This document shows positions 1 to 5,408 of a DNA stretch of 8,413 nt, in pieces. A program made the translations under genes and the position numbers. The notes under the pieces are model-generated. The model ran no database searches. It saw only the letters and a list, made by a program, of their open reading frames with translations, and was not told where the DNA came from. The stretch comes from Bifidobacteriaceae bacterium. Its GTDB lineage: Bacteria > Actinomycetota > Actinomycetes > Actinomycetales > WQXJ01. The stretch lies in contig JAIRTF010000226.1 of assembly GCA_031255075.1 (NCBI GenBank), positions 1 to 8,413 on the forward strand. The letters run 5' to 3'. Within the stretch, counting starts at the first letter, position 1. Every line of letters begins with the position of its first letter.

Positions 1-833
1 GGATCATTGACGCCTTTCACGCCGTCTTCTTCCATCTCGAAACAGCCCACTTCTTCGGCTGAACCGAACCGGTTCTTGGTGGCGCGCAGCCAGCGCAGAG
101 CCGAATTCCGGTCCCCTTCAAACAACAACACCGCGTCCACCAGATGCTCCAACGTTCGCGGCCCCGCCACCGAACCGTCTTTGGTGACATGGCCCACCAG
201 CAGGCAGGCCATGTCACAAGCCTTGGCTGCTGTCACCAAGGTGGAGGTGACCGCCCGCAGGTGGGTCACCCCACCTGGGGTGCCGTCCAATTCGGGTGCT
301 ACCACCGTCTGGATTGAATCCACTATCAGCAGCTCCGGCCGTTCTGAGGCGATCAGTGCCTTGACGGCGGTCAGCTCGTTGACGGCGCCGAGTTTCAGAC
401 CAGGATGGGTGGCGCCGATTCGCCGCCCCCGGGCGGCCACCTGGGCGACGGATTCTTCCCCGCTCACATAGAGCACCCGCCGCCCAGCTGCCGCCGCCCG
501 GGCCGCCACATCCAACAACAGCGTTGATTTGCCAACCCCCGGTTCGCCACCCACCAGCACCGCCGAGCCAGGCACAATCCCGCCGCCCAGCACTCGGTCC
601 AGTTCCTCAACGCCGGTGGCCCAAGCCTCAGCCGTGGCCGCCGCCACATCACAAATGGCCTGCGGAGGTGCCACCACCCCGGCGGCCGCCCGCACCCGCC
701 GGTCATCCAGGCCGCCGGTCGCCACCACCGTCAACGAATCCCAACTGCCGCACCCGCCGCAGCGGCCAAGCCACTTGGCCGAACCCCAACCGCATTCGCC
801 GCACTCAAAGCGTGAGCCGTTCGTCTTAGCCAT
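1..833 (-). CDS. radA: DNA repair protein RadA/Sms, N-terminal 277 codons (3' end outside window)
   Basis: RadA is a RecA-like, DnaB-related ATPase that promotes branch migration and processing of recombination intermediates in the cytoplasm. The translation shows the family's layout in order. A four-cysteine zinc finger comes first (C11-x2-C14 and C25-x2-C28), then Walker A at about residues 95-104 (GEPGVGKST, K102), the VSGEES segment at 123-128, and Walker B ending LLIVDS with D172. The RadA-specific KNRFG motif is at 253-257, followed by EVGCFEM. The usual family length is about 450-460 residues, so roughly the last 180 (the Lon-protease-like domain) lie beyond base 1. The ATG at 833-831 is the first possible start, because an in-frame TAG lies at 845-843. 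The gene is divergent from the kinase, and a TAGGTT box sits six bases before the ATG. No key residue is missing in the visible part. The family assignment is secure. Confidence 0.97.
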   Translation of the reverse strand, partial: MAKTNGSRFECGECGWGSAKWLGRCGGCGSWDSLTVVATGGLDDRRVRAAAGVVAPPQAICDVAAATAEAWATGVEELDRVLGGGIVPGSAVLVGGEPGVGKSTLLLDVAARAAAAGRRVLYVSGEESVAQVAARGRRIGATHPGLKLGAVNELTAVKALIASERPELLIVDSIQTVVAPELDGTPGGVTHLRAVTSTLVTAAKACDMACLLVGHVTKDGSVAGPRTLEHLVDAVLLFEGDRNSALRWLRATKNRFGSAEEVGCFEMEEDGVKGVND

Positions 834-839
834 ATTGGC

Positions 840-845
840 AACCTA
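840..845 (-). promoter_or_regulatory. Putative -10 box of a leaderless radA promoter
   Basis: Read on the minus strand, TAGGTT occupies 845-840, followed by six bases and the radA ATG at 833. This fits the actinobacterial -10 consensus TAnnnT at positions -12 to -7 if transcription begins at the A of the ATG. The flanking octamer GTAGGTTG is identical to one before the divergent kinase gene. No convincing -35 is seen, and the only ribosome-binding resemblance is a weak AGG within the box, so a poor Shine-Dalgarno site is the alternative reading. Confidence 0.45.
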
Positions 846-958
846 CAAGACACCACTGACACCGTTTTGACCTGCGGTTTCATCAAATCAGGCAGCCTGG
901 GTCTGAAGGCAGGCCAGACCTGCCGCAGCCGAACCGAGACCCAACGCACTCAGCGCGG

Positions 959-964
959 TAGGTT
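959..964 (+). promoter_or_regulatory. Putative -10 box of a leaderless kinase-gene promoter
   Basis: TAGGTT is followed by six bases and the ATG at 971, placing it at -12 to -7 if the first transcribed base is the A of the ATG. Seventeen bases upstream, GAGACC (936-941) shares the central GAC of a TTGACA -35 element. The same eight bases, GTAGGTTG, precede radA at the same distance on the other strand. The TAG within this box is also the in-frame stop that fixes the kinase start at 971. A weak Shine-Dalgarno (GGTAGG) is the competing explanation. Confidence 0.45.
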
Positions 965-970
965 GACTCC

Positions 971-2527
971 ATGGGGTCCATCACCTTGCCGATTGGCACC
1001 GAACTGGGCGGCTATGTGCTGTCCGGGGTGATCGGATCAGGCGCCTCCGGCACCGTCTACCGAGCCAAAGACGCAGACAACTTGACGGTCGCATTGAAGC
1101 TGCTCCATCCTCACATGGCTGCCAACGCCTCATCTCGTCAACGTCTGCGCCGGGAGGTTCGGGCCCAACGTTCGATCCGTTCACCATTTGTGGCGCAGGT
1201 GGTGGACGCGGAGCTTGACGGGGCTGAGATCTTCATTGTGACCGAGCTGGTCGAAGGCGTCTCCCTAGCTCGGGACATCACCGACAACGGGCCCTGGGCG
1301 GCCGATTCGCTGGCTGCGCTGGCCCTTGACCTAGATGAGGCCCTGGATGCGGTTCACCAAGCCCAGGTGGTCCACCGCGACATCAAGCCTTCAAATGTGG
1401 TGCTGTCGCGCGATGGCCGCCCGGTCTTGATCGACTTCGGCATTGCCCAAGATGTCGATGAAGGCCGCCTGACCGGCACTGGCCTAGTTGCCGGCACCCC
1501 CGGTTTCGTGGCGCCGGATCTGTTGCGCGGCGGCCGCCCGACGCCCCAGTCAGACCGCTGGGCGGCGGTAGCGTTGCTGCTCAACGCTGCCACTGGCCGC
1601 CAACCGTTCGGCTCCGGTGCCATTGAGGCGGTGCTGGCGCGCGTCATCGACGGGCAAGCGGATGTGGAGGGGCTGCCGGAACATATCGCTGAGGCCTTCC
1701 TCCAGGCGCTGCGTCCTGATCCGGACCGCCGGCTTTCCCTGACCGACCTGGCTCATGTCATCTCGCCAAGCCGTTTGTCGGGGCTCTTGGATGACGAAGA
1801 ACTGCCGCCAACCCGTTTGTCGCCAATTGGCCAGCCCTATGAGGACGTCACCGAACACCTCTGGACCAAGCCGCCGGTGATGGATTACCGGGCGGTGGTG
1901 GCCCGCAGCCGTGCCCCAGAACCCGCCGCCCCGCCGGTCTACCCGCCGGCCGCGGAGGTCTCCCAACCGGTGCCCGATGCCGCACCGCCGCCTCTGCTTT
2001 CGCCTTACCCCCCAGCCCCTAAACCAACACCGCTGGTCACCGGCGGGTTGGCGGTGGTGGTGACAGCTGCGGCTCTGTATGTGCCGGTGGTGGCAGCGGT
2101 GGTGGCCGCCGTTGTGCTGATTCTGGTGCGATCGGTTTGGGTGGGCGCTGAAGCGGTGGCCGCTCGGCGGTTCAGACGGGGTTGGCGCGGCGCCGAGCGG
2201 GCCCGAACGGCGCTCGGTTTGCCTTGGTATTTGGCGCGCGGCACGCTCGGAGCCTCACCGGCCTTGGTGTTGGGATTGATAGTCGGCTGGGGCGGCTACC
2301 TGCTGGTGGTCAACCTGATGGATGAGGCACCGCTGGGGCCCGGTCTGGCGGCCCTGGCCGTAGCCGCCGGTCTGGTGACCACCTGGTGGGGCCCATCCGG
2401 TTTGGAGACCAGACGCGGCAGTTGGACTGTGATTCGGTGGCTGGCTCCCAGCGCCTTGGCACGCGTTGTTGCTCTGGTGGCTGCCGGGGCTGCGGCGGCT
2501 TTGATGATCATTCTGCGATTCTCCTAA
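971..2527 (+). CDS. Membrane-bound serine/threonine protein kinase with multi-pass C-terminal domain
   Basis: This is a Hanks-type kinase that should transfer the ATP gamma-phosphate to Ser/Thr of cytoplasmic targets. Residues 12-265 form the kinase domain. It shows the glycine-rich loop GSGASG (22-27), ATP-binding K43 in VALK, the likely helix-C partner E62, the catalytic loop HRDIKPSN (135-142, D137), and Mg-binding DFG (155-157). The activation segment contains T168 and T170 as candidate autophosphorylation sites, then GTPGF and APD in place of the usual APE. All catalytic residues are present, so it should be active. Residues about 315-355 are a proline-rich linker. After it come hydrophobic segments near 357-386 (one long or two short), 427-449, 456-474 and 495-515, separated by an Arg-rich stretch at 399-412. 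There are no PASTA or other obvious extracellular sensor repeats. An in-frame TAG at 959-961 makes the ATG at 971 the first start. The physiological target is unknown. Confidence 0.93.
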   Translation: MGSITLPIGTELGGYVLSGVIGSGASGTVYRAKDADNLTVALKLLHPHMAANASSRQRLRREVRAQRSIRSPFVAQVVDAELDGAEIFIVTELVEGVSLARDITDNGPWAADSLAALALDLDEALDAVHQAQVVHRDIKPSNVVLSRDGRPVLIDFGIAQDVDEGRLTGTGLVAGTPGFVAPDLLRGGRPTPQSDRWAAVALLLNAATGRQPFGSGAIEAVLARVIDGQADVEGLPEHIAEAFLQALRPDPDRRLSLTDLAHVISPSRLSGLLDDEELPPTRLSPIGQPYEDVTEHLWTKPPVMDYRAVVARSRAPEPAAPPVYPPAAEVSQPVPDAAPPPLLSPYPPAPKPTPLVTGGLAVVVTAAALYVPVVAAVVAAVVLILVRSVWVGAEAVAARRFRRGWRGAERARTALGLPWYLARGTLGASPALVLGLIVGWGGYLLVVNLMDEAPLGPGLAALAVAAGLVTTWWGPSGLETRRGSWTVIRWLAPSALARVVALVAAGAAAALMIILRFS

Positions 2528-2528
2528 C

Positions 2529-2547
2529 CTAGGAGTTCAGCCCCTAG
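2529..2547 (+). terminator. Weak inverted repeat after the kinase gene
   Basis: CTAGG (2529-2533) can pair with CCTAG (2543-2547) two bases after the kinase stop codon. There is no T-run after it, so intrinsic termination is doubtful. The 195-bp gap between kinase and the next gene (2528-2722) otherwise shows no convincing gene. It contains a perfect AAGGAGG at 2672-2678, but no start codon lies at a usable distance behind it. Confidence 0.2.
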
Positions 2548-2709
2548 CCGCGCCAGCCAAAGCCCTGATCGTCAGGTAACGCGGTCCCATACCGGCCGCC
2601 GGTAGCGGTGGTGGGGGTCGCCAGAGCGGGCCGCCAGTGGGCGCGTCCGGCCGTTTCATTGGTTGAGGCATAAGGAGGCGGTTCCCAGCCAACTCACAGC
2701 CGCCGCCAC

Positions 2710-2715
2710 TATTGT
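2710..2715 (+). promoter_or_regulatory. Putative -10 box of a leaderless promoter for the redox operon
   Basis: TATTGT matches TAnnnT and is followed by seven bases and the ATG at 2723, the spacing expected if transcription begins at the start codon. No good -35 hexamer is present upstream. The ATG lacks a properly spaced Shine-Dalgarno sequence (only GAG three bases before it), which supports the leaderless reading. Confidence 0.4.
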
Positions 2716-2722
2716 TGAGCGC

Positions 2723-3286
2723 ATGAGCCAAGACCGGCCATCCAAGAAGACGCCCCAGCGAACTGGCGCCGCGCGCGGCGGTGCCGGTGGCGGGGCCTCC
2801 TGGCGGTTGCTTCAGCCGTGGCTATCGCTGGTTGCGAGGCTCGGCTTGGCAGCCACTTTCCTGGTGGCGGCCTGGCCCAAGTTTGGTGACTTGGCGGCCA
2901 GCCAAAGAGCGGTGGCGGCCTACGAGTTGTTCCCACCGGTTTGGAACAATCTGTTCGGTGTAGCGGTGCCGATAATCGAGGTGGCCGTAGCGCTGTTGTT
3001 GTGCGTCGGTTTGTTGACCCGCTACTCGGCGGCATTGTTCGGGTTGATGATGGTGGCTTACATTTGCGGCATTATCTCCGCCTGGAGCAGGGGTCTGAGC
3101 ATTGACTGCGGCTGTTTTACTCCCGGTGGCGAGCTGGCGCCCGGCGAGGCCACCAAGTACCTTCAGGATGTCCTCAGAGATGTGGGGCTTGCTGTGGTGG
3201 CTGCCTATTTGACGGTATGGCCACGTTCCAAGCTGTCTGCGGATAGTGTTATGAAGCTGGATCCCGTGCCCAGAACAAAGGATTGA
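2723..3286 (+). CDS. MauE/DoxX-family redox-associated membrane protein
   Basis: This is an integral membrane protein of 187 residues. It has a basic, glycine-rich cytoplasmic N-terminus (1-26) and four predicted membrane segments near 34-52, 77-98, 102-120 and 150-167. The MauE/DoxX signature is visible as the KF pair after TM1 (K53-F54), a conserved-type Glu in TM2 (E86), and the loop SIDCGCF with C129 and C131 after TM3. MauE proteins support disulfide formation in periplasmic methylamine dehydrogenase. In actinobacteria relatives sit beside thioredoxin-fold proteins, so a role in passing electrons from DsbA-like partners to the membrane is a reasonable inference here. The stop TGA is one base before the next ATG (3288), indicating translational coupling. 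I chose ATG 2723. An in-frame TTG at 2663 would add 20 residues of no recognisable type and would put the strong AAGGAGG inside the gene. Confidence 0.85.
   Translation: MSQDRPSKKTPQRTGAARGGAGGGASWRLLQPWLSLVARLGLAATFLVAAWPKFGDLAASQRAVAAYELFPPVWNNLFGVAVPIIEVAVALLLCVGLLTRYSAALFGLMMVAYICGIISAWSRGLSIDCGCFTPGGELAPGEATKYLQDVLRDVGLAVVAAYLTVWPRSKLSADSVMKLDPVPRTKD
3277..3282 (+). promoter_or_regulatory. Ribosome binding site of the first DsbA-like gene
   Basis: AAAGGA inside the last codons of the MauE-like gene lies five bases before the ATG at 3288, supporting that start and coupled translation from one mRNA. Confidence 0.55.
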
Positions 3287-3287
3287 G

Positions 3288-4121
3288 ATGGCCGAAGCCA
3301 AAAGCAAGAAGATCAGCGCCCAGGAGCGCGCCCGCCAGGCCGCCCTGGAAGAAGCCAAGAAGATCAAGGCTCAGCGCGAAGCCAAAGAGCGCCGCATGAA
3401 GATGATTGGCCTGGTCGCGGTGGTGGCCGTGGCCATCATTGTGGCGGTGATCGTGGTGCTGGTGCTCCAAACCACCAACGGCCCCGGCTTTGACGAGATC
3501 GAAGCCAAACCGACCGGCGCCCAAGAAAGCGGCGCCTTGCTGATTGGCCAGGATCTGGTGGTTGGCGGTCAGCCGGCCAGAGGCGATGATGTGGTGGTGC
3601 TGCGGGTCTACTCCGACTACATTTGCCCAGGTTGCGGTTCTGTTGAAGGGCGCCTGGGTCAGCGTATGGAGGACATGGCGGCGGCCGGGCAGATCCAACT
3701 GGAGATCGCTCCGCTGGTCACCTTGGATGGCCAGTCGACAACCAGGTACTCGTCGCGCGCCACCGATGCCGCCATGGTGGTGGCGAATTACTCACCGGAC
3801 AAGTTCTTGGCTTTCCACAAGCTGCTGTTTGCGAATCAGCCGCCGGAGGGTTCGGCCGGCCTCAGCGATGACGAATTGAAGGACTTGGCCCGCCAGGTCG
3901 AGGTCCCCGAAACGACGATTGAGCGCTTCGGCAATGACGAGTTCGCCGAATGGATTGCCTACGCCAACTCCCAAGCCCAAAAGCAGCCCGTTCAGACCAC
4001 GCCTTCGTTGTGGATGGGCAAGTCAGATTCAGATTTGACCTTGGTCAAGAATCCAGGCTCAATCAACTTGGACCGGGCCAGGCAGCGTGTCCTGGCCGGC
4101 CAGGACCTCAACCAGGAGTGA
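3288..4121 (+). CDS. Membrane-anchored DsbA-like thioredoxin-fold protein, CPGC active site
   Basis: A 277-residue type II membrane protein. Residues 1-38 are highly charged (Lys/Glu/Arg/Ala-rich, likely helical or coiled-coil, cytoplasmic), 39-61 form one membrane anchor, and the rest is extracytoplasmic. The DsbA-family thioredoxin fold begins at about 100 with strand VVVLRVYSDYI leading to the active site C113-P-G-C116. The cis-proline loop is TTP (T238-P239) at about 235-243. The insertion between (about 120-225) is helical, as in DsbA. Only these two cysteines are present, as expected for a thiol oxidoreductase that oxidises or isomerises exported proteins. It overlaps nothing but lies one base after the MauE-like gene, and the next gene starts nine bases downstream. 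The segment ahead of the active site (LLIGQDLVVGG) matches the next gene's ILLGTNLVPGG, so the two are paralogues. Confidence 0.9.
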   Translation: MAEAKSKKISAQERARQAALEEAKKIKAQREAKERRMKMIGLVAVVAVAIIVAVIVVLVLQTTNGPGFDEIEAKPTGAQESGALLIGQDLVVGGQPARGDDVVVLRVYSDYICPGCGSVEGRLGQRMEDMAAAGQIQLEIAPLVTLDGQSTTRYSSRATDAAMVVANYSPDKFLAFHKLLFANQPPEGSAGLSDDELKDLARQVEVPETTIERFGNDEFAEWIAYANSQAQKQPVQTTPSLWMGKSDSDLTLVKNPGSINLDRARQRVLAGQDLNQE

Positions 4122-4130
4122 GATGCCGTT

Positions 4131-5090
4131 GTGAGCAAACCAGACGAACCGACCGCTGAACCGGGCAACAAGGACGGCCAAACGGCCGATCCGCCCAAAC
4201 CAACTGAGCCGCCGGTCAGTGTGGCTCAGGAATGGGCTGCCCGCAAGACCGCCTCAGGGCGCCAAGGCCTCCTGGTTGGGCTGATAGCTCTGGTGGTGGT
4301 GTTGGCTGTGGTCGCGGCGGTTTCCATCACTTTGCTGATCGCCGAGAAGTCGAAAGAACCGGTACCGTCCCCTGACCCGTCCCCCGGCTCGTCCGATGCC
4401 GCCGGGCCGAGCAAACCGGCCGGCGCGCAACCCAACGGCGGAATCCTGTTGGGCACCAACCTGGTGCCCGGCGGCCCGGCGCCCTCAGCCGATGAAGCGG
4501 TCACAGTCGAAGTGGTCACCGACTTGCTGTGCCCCTGGTGCAACGTTTTTGAGCAGGCCCACGAACAGAACCTGATGGGCATGGCCCAAGCCGGCGAGAT
4601 CCGTCTGGTCATCCACCCGGTCAACAACCTCAGAGGTTTTAACGACGATTATTCGTGGCGGGCGCTGCTGGCCCTGGAGACGGTCGCAGCGATGGAACCG
4701 GACAAGTTCTGGGACTTCTACCAGGCGCTATGGGAGGCTCAGCCGGAAGGCCACGACAACCAACGCGACGACTTGACAGATTCGGAAATCGCCCAGGTGG
4801 CCAACCGGGCCGGCGTCAGCCAAAAGGTAGTTGACCAATTCGCAGACTCTCCGGTCACCGAATGGGCCCGCTGGTCCTCAGACGAAGGTATGAAGACGCT
4901 GGCCAACGTTGGCCGGGGCACGCCCTCAGCGATGATGTCCTTTGCCGGTTCTGAACCGGCGCTGTGGGGAGGCTGGCTGCTACAGGGCACAGATGAGAAT
5001 GGCCAAGAGGTGACCGTTCCTGGCGACTTGGCCGGCGCCATCGCCCGGGTCAGGGGCGGCGAAGCTCCAGACGCGGCGCCAGAAGGGTAG
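4131..5090 (+). CDS. Membrane-anchored DsbA-like thioredoxin-fold protein, CPWC active site
   Basis: A 319-residue paralogue of the preceding protein. It has an acidic/proline-rich cytoplasmic tail (1-45), a membrane anchor at about 46-70, and a Pro/Ser/Gly-rich stalk (73-103). A DsbA-like domain follows, with active site C134-P-W-C137 after VEVVTDLL and cis-proline loop GTP (T264-P265). C134 and C137 are the only cysteines. The different dipeptide (PW against PG) should shift redox potential, which suggests separate tasks such as oxidant versus isomerase/reductase; this is inference. GTG 4131 is chosen because the nearby ATG at 4123 reads into a stop after three codons. AGGAG (4114-4118) lies 12 bases ahead, a rather long spacing. 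It closes the operon, and the tRNA gene begins 92 bases later. No clear intrinsic terminator with a T-run is seen between them. Confidence 0.9.
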   Translation: MSKPDEPTAEPGNKDGQTADPPKPTEPPVSVAQEWAARKTASGRQGLLVGLIALVVVLAVVAAVSITLLIAEKSKEPVPSPDPSPGSSDAAGPSKPAGAQPNGGILLGTNLVPGGPAPSADEAVTVEVVTDLLCPWCNVFEQAHEQNLMGMAQAGEIRLVIHPVNNLRGFNDDYSWRALLALETVAAMEPDKFWDFYQALWEAQPEGHDNQRDDLTDSEIAQVANRAGVSQKVVDQFADSPVTEWARWSSDEGMKTLANVGRGTPSAMMSFAGSEPALWGGWLLQGTDENGQEVTVPGDLAGAIARVRGGEAPDAAPEG

Positions 5091-5166
5091 TTCTCAGACC
5101 GTCGCCACGGCCCCTAATGCGCCGGCTGGGGGCTGGGCGATGCCGCGCCGCGCCACTCCCCAGGGG

Positions 5167-5172
5167 TAGAGT
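5167..5172 (+). promoter_or_regulatory. Possible -10 box of the tRNA-Thr promoter
   Basis: TAGAGT matches TAnnnT and lies 10 bases before the mature tRNA 5' end, which would leave a leader of only a few bases. The region upstream is very GC-rich and has no -35 match, so this is tentative; read-through from the redox operon is the alternative. Confidence 0.3.
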
Positions 5173-5182
5173 TGGCGTCTGC

Positions 5183-5257
5183 GCCACCTTAGCTCAGTGG
5201 TAGAGCTCCCGCCTTGTAAGCGGACGGTCGTGGGTTCGAGTCCCACAGGTGGCTCCA
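5183..5257 (+). tRNA. tRNA-Thr, anticodon TGT
   Basis: The cloverleaf folds by eye. The acceptor stem GCCACCT pairs with AGGTGGC over seven base pairs, and the D arm is GCTC-AGTGGTA-GAGC. The anticodon loop CTTGTAA carries TGT, which decodes ACA threonine codons. The T arm GTGGG-TTCGAGT-CCCAC is perfect. Discriminator T5254 is followed by an encoded CCA (5255-5257). The outermost anticodon-stem pair (position 27 C against 43 A) is a mismatch, leaving four good pairs there; everything else is canonical, so it is probably functional. It stands alone on the plus strand between the redox operon and the surface-protein gene. Confidence 0.95.
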
Positions 5258-5269
5258 AGAACTGGGTCG

Positions 5270-5287
5270 GGGGCTGCCCCTTTGCTT
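5270..5287 (+). terminator. Possible short terminator after the tRNA
   Basis: GGGG (5270-5273) and CCCC (5277-5280) can form a four-pair stem with a three-base loop, followed by TTTGCTT. The stem is short, so this is a weak intrinsic terminator at best. It would separate the tRNA from the surface-protein gene. Confidence 0.35.
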
Positions 5288-5326
5288 CAATTCGTCCCAC
5301 CTGTTGGCCTTATCCATACCGCCCAC

Positions 5327-5353
5327 TTGGCCGTCCAGACCGATGGCTACCGT
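5327..5353 (+). promoter_or_regulatory. Tentative promoter for the surface-protein gene
   Basis: TTGGCC (5327-5332) and TACCGT (5348-5353) resemble -35 and -10 elements, with a short spacer of 15 bases. They lie about 55 bases before the start codon in the 151-bp gap after the tRNA. The match is poor and could be chance. Confidence 0.2.
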
Positions 5354-5375
5354 AAGGGCTGAGACCAGCGGTTCT

Positions 5376-5389
5376 GGATGTTTACATCC
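5376..5389 (+). repeat. Palindrome upstream of the surface-protein gene
   Basis: GGATGT and ACATCC are perfect inverted arms separated by TT. The element ends 19 bases before the ATG at 5409 and 8 bases before the Shine-Dalgarno. It could be a binding site for a dimeric regulator or a small mRNA hairpin affecting translation. The sequence shows the symmetry only. Confidence 0.45.
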
Positions 5390-5397
5390 GATCTTCT

Positions 5398-5403
5398 AAG
5401 GGG
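5398..5403 (+). promoter_or_regulatory. Ribosome binding site of the surface-protein gene
   Basis: AAGGGG lies five bases before the ATG at 5409 and supports this start, which also places a basic N-region and hydrophobic core correctly for export. Confidence 0.6.
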
Positions 5404-5408
5404 TGGCT

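Noticed and set aside
2663..2722. TTG start at 2663 extending the MauE-like protein by 20 residues
   Set aside because: The extension has no recognisable character and would place the only strong Shine-Dalgarno inside the gene. ATG 2723 fits a leaderless -10 box.
2537..2731. Minus-strand 64-codon open frame in the gap before the MauE-like gene
   Set aside because: No family resemblance, low-complexity Pro/Gly/Arg content, and it overlaps the probable promoter and start of the MauE-like gene.
3249..3698. Minus-strand His-rich open frame opposite the first DsbA-like gene
   Set aside because: The His-rich stretch is simply the reverse of Val/Ala/Ile codons of the membrane anchor; the sense frame has CPGC and TTP motifs.
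5094..5300. Minus-strand open frame of 68 codons containing PVGLEPTTVRLQGGSST
   Set aside because: This is the well-known false peptide produced by reading the opposite strand of a tRNA gene; here it spans the tRNA-Thr exactly.
5258..5310. Possible att-like partial repeat of the tRNA 3' end (TCCCAC at 5295-5300, followed by a GGC)
   Set aside because: Only six contiguous bases match TCCCAC in the T arm, no integrase is visible, and the tRNA is complete; chance is sufficient.
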